Source: Selaginella moellendorffii
Lineage: Eukaryota; Streptophyta; Lycopodiopsida; Selaginellales; Selaginellaceae
Direction: 5' to 3'
DNA: 64,000 nt
NCBI RefSeq assembly: GCF_000143415.4
Contig: NW_003314343.1
Location: 372,813 to 436,812, forward strand
The translations under genes were made by a program, and so were the position numbers. This document shows, in pieces, positions 56,863-64,000 of this stretch (the stretch's first letter is position 1; every line of letters starts with the position of its first letter). The notes beneath the pieces are model-generated. The model searched no databases. It was not told the origin of the DNA and was given only the letters and a program-made list of their open reading frames with translations.

Positions 56863-57387
56863 CTATTGTGCTAGACACAGTAGGAACAACAATAATGTTA
56901 CTAATTCACTGATCATATTGGTGATGGTCCCCATCCCTTGCGGTGGTGGTGATGGTGAGGATGGTGGCACTGGTGCCGATGGTCATGGTGGTTGTAGTGA
57001 CGATGGTGGCGACGGTCGTGGTGGTTGTGGTAGTGGTGGCAATCGTGTCTCTTCACCCAGCATGCTCTCCTCAACCATGGACGGCTCCTCAACCATTGGA
57101 CACATCTTCTCGCCCATGGCCTCCTTAACAAGCTGGCGAACCTTCGCCAGGACCAGCGGCAGCAGTGGTGGCACTGTTGAGAGCGGCAGGGCCGGGGATG
57201 GAGGAGGCGGCTGCGGCAGCTGCTGCTGTAGGGGTGGCATCAGCGGCGGCAACTGCTTCAACAGCTATTGCAATCGCTGTTCTACCATTACCAATCATTA
57301 CTCAGTGAGCGCTTGACGGTGGGATATGAAATCCTCACTCTGAAATAGAGGAGGAAACAGTAGTAGGAGGAGAATAAAAAGATTCAT
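56863..57387 (-). pseudogene. Coiled-coil/TM family copy
   Basis: The ATG at 57,387 gives MNLFILLLLLFPPLFQSEDF, followed by TAA where CAG CGA stands in other copies, and later CAATAG. The downstream frame keeps PLLPLVLAKVRQLVKEAMGE, the MCPMVEEPSMVEES block and a C-terminal hydrophobic helix (GTITNMISELVTLLLFLLCL). Confidence 0.6.
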
Positions 57388-57439
57388 GATTTCTCACCGC
57401 TTTGCTAGATCCACCCCAAGAGCCCTAATTAATAAGACT

Positions 57440-57895
57440 TTAGCTCGATTCCCCTTTGCAATGCTTTCGCCTCTGCTCCTACTGGTGGAATGCCTGAGTG
57501 CTGCAAGGAGTTCATGGCGTTCCAGCTGCTCTCTAGCATCCAGGACATGATCACTTGCCTCGATTGGATGAAACGTGTATGTACATTCCCTAGTGTCATA
57601 TAGGGACTAATGCAAAAACTGGGCTTGCTGCCTGAAGGTTATGCTACCTAGTGGAGTCTCATCCAAATTGAGTCTCATCCAAACTTGCCTCAACTAGAGC
57701 CCCGGCAGCAATTGGATCATCTACGGCTGCAAGGACTTGGTGAGGGTTTTCACAGGCCAGACGAGCTCTCTGTGCACCGCAATGTTGTCAATGGCGTCTT
57801 CTTCTTCACCAAGAGCACTGAGAGTGGGTCTGCACCTAGGATGGCGTGCTGTGTCACTGGGGGCTCAAAAGCTTCCATCTCTCGTGTAGGTTTAG
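57440..57895 (+). pseudogene. PWP2 5'-fragment copy in a composite repeat
   Basis: Carries the same GCCAATGCTTT-to-GGTTTTC region as 6,205-6,540, including the Trp/Asp-rich segment around CLDW and the ending CCGTCACTGGGGGCTC-like sequence. It has an extra piece of about 100 bp at 57,570-57,680. It is a duplicate of the pseudogene's first part and not functional. Confidence 0.65.
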
Positions 57896-57942
57896 GGTTT
57901 AGAGTTTAGGGTTTAGGGTTTGAGATTTAGGGTTTAGGGTTT
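57890..57942 (-). repeat. Interstitial telomere-like repeats (TTTAGGG)n
   Basis: Five to six imperfect TTTAGGG units in plus-strand reading, directly after the PWP2 fragment. The orientation is opposite to the CCCTAAA tracts right of 60.9 kb. Confidence 0.9.
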
Positions 57943-57949
57943 GGGGAGA

Positions 57950-58340
57950 GTACCCATGAGGCTCGCGTAGGGCCACAGTGTTCCAAAGTGTTGTTCCAAA
58001 GTCCACATGGCATCAGGGGGCGGCACTTCTTTTGTTCAAGGCTGAGGCCAAGGGAGGTGACCATCATCATGGCGATCACAGCGTGTTCTACCATCTCAAG
58101 GATTGTGTGGTGAGCATGGTGGAAGCTTGCTCGCATCACAATCTTGGCTTGCTCTAGTTACCAGTGCTGCGAGGCTGACATTCTATCTCTTTCTCGGGAT
58201 CATTCTCGACGCTTGCGCTTAGGTCAAAGCTCTGGAGCGATCCACCAGAGCCTTGTGCAAAGTGGCATGACCACCCTGAACTACGCTATTGGGAGCGTTG
58301 GCCTGGCAAAAGTTTTGAGCATCCACAAGAGCTTATAGTC
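57950..58340 (+). repeat. Composite repeat: LARD-LTR scrap and PPR-like relic
   Basis: Contains a short LTR-like piece (GAGAGTACCCATGAGGCTCGCGTAGGGCCAC begins here, shared with LARD LTRs) and then the PPR-like relic also found at 5.1 and 9.8 kb (GCTGAGGCCAAGGGAGGTGACC region). Confidence 0.55.
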
Positions 58341-58519
58341 TAAACAAAGGCACAAGAGCCACGGTGATTAGATGAAGATTAACAAAATAGAAGAGTGTAG
58401 CTGGATCAAGGCTAGGGTGCCTGATCAATGGTTATAGTAGCAGTAATCTGCACTCTAAGTTACACAATCTCACATACAGACACACACACCTGATTACATA
58501 CTTTCATCTTTTGGAGTAT

Positions 58520-58928
58520 GATAGACATTCATAGTGTGTTGGACACAGTAGGAATAACAATGATGATACCAATCCATTGATCATACTGGTGATGGTCCCC
58601 ATCCCTTGCGGTGGTGGTGGTGGTGGTGAGGATGGTGGCAATGGTGCCGATGGTCATGGTGGTCATGGTGATGACGGTGGGGACGGTTGTGGTGGTTGTG
58701 GCAGTGGTGGCAATCGTGTCTCTTCACCCAGCATGCTCTCCTCAACCATGGATGGCTCCTCAACCATTGGACATATCTTCTCGCCCATGGCCTCCTTAAC
58801 ATGCCGGCAAACCTCTACCAGGACTAGCGGCAGCAGTGGCGGCACCGTTGAGAGCGGCAGGGCCGGGGACGGAGGAGGCAGTGGCAACGGCTGCTGCTGC
58901 TGTTGCTGCAAGGGTGGCATCAGTGGCG
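58520..58928 (-). pseudogene. Coiled-coil/TM family copy, truncated by a gypsy-2 insertion
   Basis: Keeps PPLLPLVLVEVCRHVKEAMG, KICPMVEEPSMVEESMLGEE and the C-terminal helix. The N-terminal part is missing because a gypsy-2 LTR begins at 58,929 inside the PPLQQQQ stretch. Confidence 0.6.
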
Positions 58929-60850
58929 TGTAAGGAACCAACTCGCTGAGGTGTCGTAGGCTAAACGAGCCCCAAAAGCATGACCAAAATGATAAAGAGT
59001 TCATCGGATGGGACCAAGTCTAAGATCGAGTCCAAAACCGACTCTAAGACCGAGTTCGAGACGGAGTCTGAGATCCGAAATCAGGTTCGAGACCGAGTCC
59101 GAGGTCGAGTCCGAGGTTGGGTCTGAGATCGAGTCCGAGACTGAATCCGAAGTTGGATCCGAGATCGAGTCCGAGATCGAGCCAGAGACTAAGTCTGAGT
59201 ACTAATACGGGTCAAGGGGTGAAAGCCCAAAGCATGCGTCTCTCGGGGGCGCGGGGGGGGGGGGGGGCTACAAGGGGTTCCAAAAGTATAGTAGGGATAG
59301 TGAGGTCCAGGAACCAATTTTGAAGGAACTCTCTAGTGGGGCTTCCAAACTGACTTGAGGTTGGGATTGGGACTGAGGGGCCTTGGGTGGGAGTGAGCAT
59401 GGACTTGGTTGGTGCCGAAGGGGCCATCCAAGGAAGTGCTCAAGAGCAGCTCCCACTCCCGAAAGGGAAACTAACTGCGGTGCTCCTGGCTCATATGGAG
59501 TGGTGCCCCACTTGAGTACCATGCGGCTCATTGGTCCTCGCCCTTTCTAGGGGCTTGGACCTTCCCTTTGGGATGGAAGTGGGGGGGTTGAGGTACCCAT
59601 ACCAGGCCGTTAGGCCACGGTGTTTCGCCCCAGCATCCCGAAGCATGCGTTGCACCCGAGACTTGGGATTTAGAGGGTCCCATGATCAAATCTTGTGGTA
59701 CCAAGGGATGTTAGGAACCTAGAAGCTTGGTGTGCTTGGTTGCTTGTGCTTGTGGGGAGTGTAGTCGAACCTTAAGTCCAGTCTAACCCGGGGAGGGGGA
59801 TTGGGAGAGATTTGGGAATCCGTGGATGGATGGCTAACACTCCGTTGCTTGTGCAGTGAGTAGCTGAAACCAAGTAGGACCAAGTAGGAGCTGGTACCAT
59901 AGACGGGAACCTTGGTAAGGGAACTTAGCAAAAGCCAAGGCAGTGTTGGACGGATAGACGAGGTAAGCTAGCAAATTGGAAAGGAAAAATTTGTGGCTTA
60001 CAGTTTGGTATCGGAGCCTTTTCCTCAGTTCTAGCGAAGGATAGAGGCAGATTGTTGGGAGATGGCAAAGGCAGGGCAGAAGCGAACCAAGGTGAAGACG
60101 GAACCTCCTCCAGAGCTGGAGCCTTCGGTTGAATGAGAGGCTATGGATGAGGAATCCTTGCATAAGGAGGACTCTAGTGAGGAAACTTCCAAACAGGAGT
60201 CTGGTGGTGAGGTTCGGTCGTCCAAGGCTCGATTGGACATGCTAGAAGGACAGTTGGCACAGACCAATGCCCTGCTGGAGACTCTTATACGCAAGTTAAA
60301 GCGTGATGAGAAGCGGAAGAAAAAGAGAAAGACTGCAGATGCTAGCAGCACAGAAGGTGCGGACCCTTCGGCAGGGACTGAGGCAGAAGCAAACAAGGCC
60401 AAACAGACCAAAGTATAATCAGTCCCTCAGGCAATTCCCAAGTACAAACCAAAGCCCCCACCGGTCTTCAAGGGAGTGAATGACTATAAGGTGGTGGAGG
60501 ATTGGTTTTACGATATGGAGGACTACTTCCGAGCGTTGCAATTACCGAGCTCGAAGAAGGTCCCATGTGCAAAACCATACTTGGCAGATAATGCCAAGTC
60601 TTGGTGGAGAATGACGAAGGCCAATGAAGGATCGGTGGCCACTTGGGACATAATGAAGGTGAGGATCCGCGCAACATATGTTCCTCCGAATCCCACTCTA
60701 CATCTGAGAGATGAGCTGAGTAGGCTGAAGCAGACTGGAACCATCCAGGAATATGTGAATGGGTTCATGGCAAAGAGGATACTTGTCACGGACATGGGGG
60801 ATATAGATGCGTTCCATGCCTTCATATCAGGTTTGCAAACCTGGGTTCGC
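58929..60850 (+). mobile_element. Truncated gypsy-2 copy (5' LTR + start of gag)
   Basis: LTR 58,929-60,002 (TGTAAGGAACC...GGCTTACA), primer site TTTGGTATCGGAGCC, then gag from 60,063 (MAKAGQKRTKVKTEPPPELE). Frame stops occur at about 60,135 and 60,416. A continuous stretch VFKGVNDYKVVEDWFYDMED to FHAFISGLQTWVR ends abruptly at about 60,850. Sequence then passes directly into the C-terminal part of a coiled-coil family copy. It shows CAG where gypsy-2 has its first TAG. Confidence 0.88.
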
Positions 60851-60929
60851 GACCAGACCATCAACACCATTGCCACCATCCTTGGAACACTATGGCTCTA
60901 TGCAAGCCTCATGGGTACTCTCCCCAAGC

Positions 60930-60971
60930 CCTAATCCCTAAACACCAAACCCTAAACCCTAAACCCTAAAC
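60930..60971 (+). repeat. Interstitial telomere-like repeats (CCCTAAA)n
   Basis: CCCTAAACCCTAAACCCTAAA-type units directly after the stop region of a coiled-coil family tail (LYASLMGTLPKP) and before an inverted PWP2 fragment. Confidence 0.9.
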
Positions 60972-61285
60972 TTGCATGGGAGATGGAAGCTTTTGAGCCC
61001 CCAATGACACAGCACGCCATCCTAGGTGTAGACCCGCTCTCAGTGCTTTCGGTGAAGAAGAAGATGCCATTGATAATGTTGTGGTGCACAGAGAGCTCGC
61101 TTGGCCTATGAAAACCCTCACCAAGTCCTTGCAGCTGCAGATGATCCAATTGCCGCCGGGGCTCGAGTTGAGGCAAGTGATCATGTCTTGGATACTGGAG
61201 AGCAGCTGGAACACCATGAACTCCTTGCAGCACCCGGGCATTCCACCAGCTGGAGCAGAGGCAAAAGCATTGTAAAGGGGAGTCT
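60972..61285 (-). pseudogene. PWP2 5'-fragment copy (inverted)
   Basis: Minus-strand reading repeats the first part of the PWP2 pseudogene (CCKEFMVFQLLSSIQDMITC, WIICSCKDLVRVF), here in reverse orientation relative to 6.2 and 57.4 kb, next to a plus-strand coiled-coil copy. The same pair order occurs in mirror image at 56.9-57.9 kb. Confidence 0.65.
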
Positions 61286-61342
61286 AGCTAAGTTTTTATT
61301 AATTAGGGCGCTTGGGTGGATCTAGCAAAGCGGTGAGAGATC

Positions 61343-61838
61343 ATGAATCTTTTTATTCTCCTATTGCTACAATTTCCTCCTCTATTTCAGAGTGAGGATT
61401 TCATATCCCACCCTCAGGTGCTCACTGAGCAGCGATTGGCAATGGTAGAATAGCAATTGCAAGAGTTGTTGAGGCAGTTGCCGCCGGTGATGCCACCCCT
61501 ACAGCAGTAGCAGCAGCAGCCGCCGCCACCGCCTCCTCCGTCCCCAGCCCTGCTGCTCTCAACGGTGCCGCCACTGCTGCTGCTGGTTCTGGCGAAGGTT
61601 TGCCAGCTTGTTGAGGAGGCCATGGGCGAGAAGATGTGTCTAATGGTTGAGGAGCTGTCCATGGCTGAGGAGAGCATGTTGGGTGAGGAGACACGATTGC
61701 CACCACTACCACAACCACCACCACCATCGCCACCGTCATCACCAAGACCACCAAGACCATTAGCACCATTGCCACCATCCTCGGAACACTGTTGGTCTAC
61801 GCAAGCCTCATGGGTAGTCTCCCCAAGCCCTAAACCCT
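61343..61838 (+). pseudogene. Coiled-coil/TM family copy with complete 3' end
   Basis: ATG at 61,343 (MNLFILLLLQFPPLFQSEDF), premature TAG codons at about 61,450 and 61,508, then VLAKVCQLVEEAMGEKMC and the conserved MVEE block. The C-terminus reads TISTIATILGTLLVYASLMG SLPKP in a +1 frame, a hydrophobic tail followed at once by CCCTAAA repeats. Confidence 0.55.
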
Positions 61839-64000
61839 AGAAACCAAACCTTAAACCCTAAACCCTAAACCTGCATGGGAGATGGAAGCTCCCATGGGAG
61901 TGACACTTTCATATCCCACCGTCAGGCACTAAGTGAGCAGCGATTGCAAGAGCTGTTGAAGCAATTGCCGCCGCTAATGCCACCCCTGCAGCAACAGTAG
62001 CAGCAGCTGCCGCCGCCGCCTCTTCTGTCCCCAGCCCTGCCACTCTCAACGGTGCCGCCACTGCTGCCGCTGGTCCTGGCGGAGGTTCGCTAGCTTGTTA
62101 AGGAGGCCATGGGCAAGAAGATGTGTCCAATGGTTGAGGAGCCGTCTAAGGCTGAGGAGAGCATGCTGCGTGAGGACACACGATTGCCACCACTACCACA
62201 GCCACCATGACGGTCGCCACCGTCGTCACCATGACCACCATGACCATCAGCACCATTGCCACCCTAAACCCTACTATTTCCTCCTCTATTTCATAGTGAG
62301 AATCTCATATCCCACCATCAAGCGCTCACTGAGCAACGATTGGCAATGGTAGAACAACGATTGCAAGAGCTGTTGAAGCAGTTGCTGCCGCTGATGCCTC
62401 GCCTGCAGCAGCAGCAACAGCTGCTGCCGCTGCCGCCGGCCCTGCCGATCTCAACGGTGCCGCCACTGCTACCGCTAGTCCTAGCGGAGGTTTGTTGGCT
62501 TGTTAAGGAGGCCATGGGCGAGAAGATGTGTCCAATGGTTGAGGAGCCGTCCATGGTTGAGGAGAGCATTCTGGGTGAGGACACACGATTGCCACCACTG
62601 CCACAACCACCATGACCATCGCCACCGTCGTCACCACGACCACCATGACCATCAGCACCATTGCCACCCTAAACCCTAAACCATAAACCCTACTGTTTCC
62701 TCCTCTATTTTAGAGTGAGAATTTCATATCCCACCATCAGGCGCTCACTGAGCAGCGATTGGCAATGGTAGAACAGCAATTGCAAGGGCTATTGAAGCAG
62801 TTGCTGCCACTGATGCCTCCCCTACAGCAGCAGCAGTAGCTACTGCCGCCGCCGCAGGCCCTGTTGCTCTCAACAGTGCCGCCATTGCTGCCGCTGGTCC
62901 TGGCGGAGGTTCGCCGGCTTGTTAAGGAGGCCATGGGCGAGAAGATGTGTCCAATGGTTGAAGAGCCGTCCATGGTTGAGGAGAGCATGCTGGGTGAGGA
63001 CACACGATTGCCACCACTGCCACAGCCACCATGATGGTCGCCACCGTCATCACCACGACCACCATGACCATCAGCACCATTGCCACCCTAAACCCTAAAC
63101 CCTACTCTTTCCTCCTCTATTTCAGAGTGAGGATTTCATATCCCACTGTCAGGTGCTCATTCAGCAGCGATTGGCAATGGTAGAACAGCAATTGCAATAG
63201 CTGTTGAAGCAGTTGCCACCGTTGATGCCACCCCTACAGTAACAGCAGCAGCTGCCACTGCCTCCTCTGTCCCCGGCCCTGCTGCTCTCAACAGTGCCGC
63301 CACTGCTGCCGGTGGTCCAAGTGGAGGTTCGTAGGCTTGTTAAGGAGGCCATGGGCGAGAAGATGTGTCCAATGGTTGAGGAGCCCTCCATAGTTGAGGA
63401 GAGTATGCTGGGTGAGGACACACGATTGCCACCACTGCCACAACCACCACGACCGTTGCCACCATCATCAACACAACCACCATAACCATCGGCACCATTG
63501 CCAACCTAAACCCTAAACCCTAAACCCTACTGTTTCCTCCTCTATTTCAGAGTGAGGATTTTATATCCCACCGTCAGGCGCTCACTGAGTAGCAATTGGC
63601 AATGGTAGAACAGCAATTGCAAGTGCTGTTGAAGCAGTTGCCGTCGCTGATGCCACCCCTCCAGCAGCCACCACCGCATCCTCCTCCGTCCCCGGCCCTA
63701 CCGCTCTCAACGGTGCCCCCACTGCTGCTGCTGGTCCTGGCGGACGTTTGCTGGCTTGTTAAGGAGGCCATGGGTGAGAAGATGTGTCCAATGGTTGAGG
63801 AGCCATCCATGGCTAAGGAGAGCATGCTAGGTGAGGACACACGATTGCCACCACTGCCTCAACCACCACGACCATCGCCACCGTTGTTACCACGACCACC
63901 ATGACAATCGGCACCATTGCGACCGTCCTCACCACCACCACCACCGCAAGGGATGGGGACCATCACCAGTATGATCAGTGGATTGGTATCATCATTGTTG
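61372..64000 (+). repeat. Tandem array of coiled-coil-family exon units joined by CCCTAAA repeats
   Basis: Units begin TTTCCTCCTCTATTTCAG(A/T)GTG at about 61,372, 62,278, 62,697, 63,109 and 63,533, with a partial one near 61,905. Spacing between complete neighbours is about 412-424 bp. Each carries the coding part from the splice-acceptor-like CAG through VEQ-coiled coil, Pro/Gln stretch, KEAMGEKMCPMVEEPS and EDTRLPPLPQPP. Each ends in CACCATTGCCACC fused to CCCTAAACCCTAAACCCTAC. Several units keep an open frame of 88-102 codons; others have TAG/TAA. The array runs off the window. Confidence 0.88.

Noticed and set aside
61372-64000. Regular ~420-bp repetition considered as a CRISPR-like or other bacterial array
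   Set aside because: Units are long coding fragments with telomeric junctions in a eukaryotic context. There are no short direct repeats with unique spacers.

Overview
The window looks like nuclear DNA of a land plant, most likely a lycophyte such as Selaginella. Plant-only gene families are present (PDR-type ABCG transporter, Gnk2/DUF26 protein, Di19 zinc finger, plant DAG-lipase-like protein). Spliceosomal introns are very short (about 47-70 nt). LTR retrotransposons are abundant, and plant-type CCCTAAA repeats occur. The organism call is inference from these features.

Layout. 1-2.4 kb: first exon of a PDR transporter (-), an HNH-domain gene (-), a relic of an aspartic protease (-) and an intact Gnk2-type secreted protein (+). 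2.9-10.2 kb: an LTR fragment, members of an unrecognised signal-peptide/coiled-coil/TM gene family, and an intron-containing PWP2 pseudogene lying between inverted repeats. 10.8-22.7 kb: a non-coding LTR element (LARD-C) split by a Ty3/gypsy chromovirus (gypsy-1, 14,088-19,586). 24.1-31.6 kb: a second chromovirus on the minus strand (gypsy-2) with a perfect target-site duplication. 32.4-35.7 kb: a second copy of the HNH/aspartic protease/Gnk2 block, in which only the protease is intact. 35.9-41.2 kb: host genes (a 13-exon DAG-lipase-like gene, a convergent Di19 gene, and an acidic coiled-coil gene). 42-56 kb: two nested LARDs sitting inside an exon of that coiled-coil gene. 56.2-64 kb: gypsy-2 remnants and a tandem array of the coiled-coil family fragment, with units joined by telomere-like DNA.

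How the parts relate. Gypsy-2 and the LARDs share the primer site, the polypurine tract with a hairpin beside it, and an LTR satellite, so gypsy-2 is the likely helper of the coding-free LARDs. Gypsy-1 is of a different type. Its primer-binding site is complementary to its own predicted RNA 5' end (self-priming), and it joins gag to pol through a slippery heptamer followed by a potential pseudoknot. Gypsy-2 carries two precise intron-like interruptions in its integrase. The two HNH/protease/Gnk2 blocks show complementary gene loss. The Di19 gene contains a textbook U12-type AT-AC intron.
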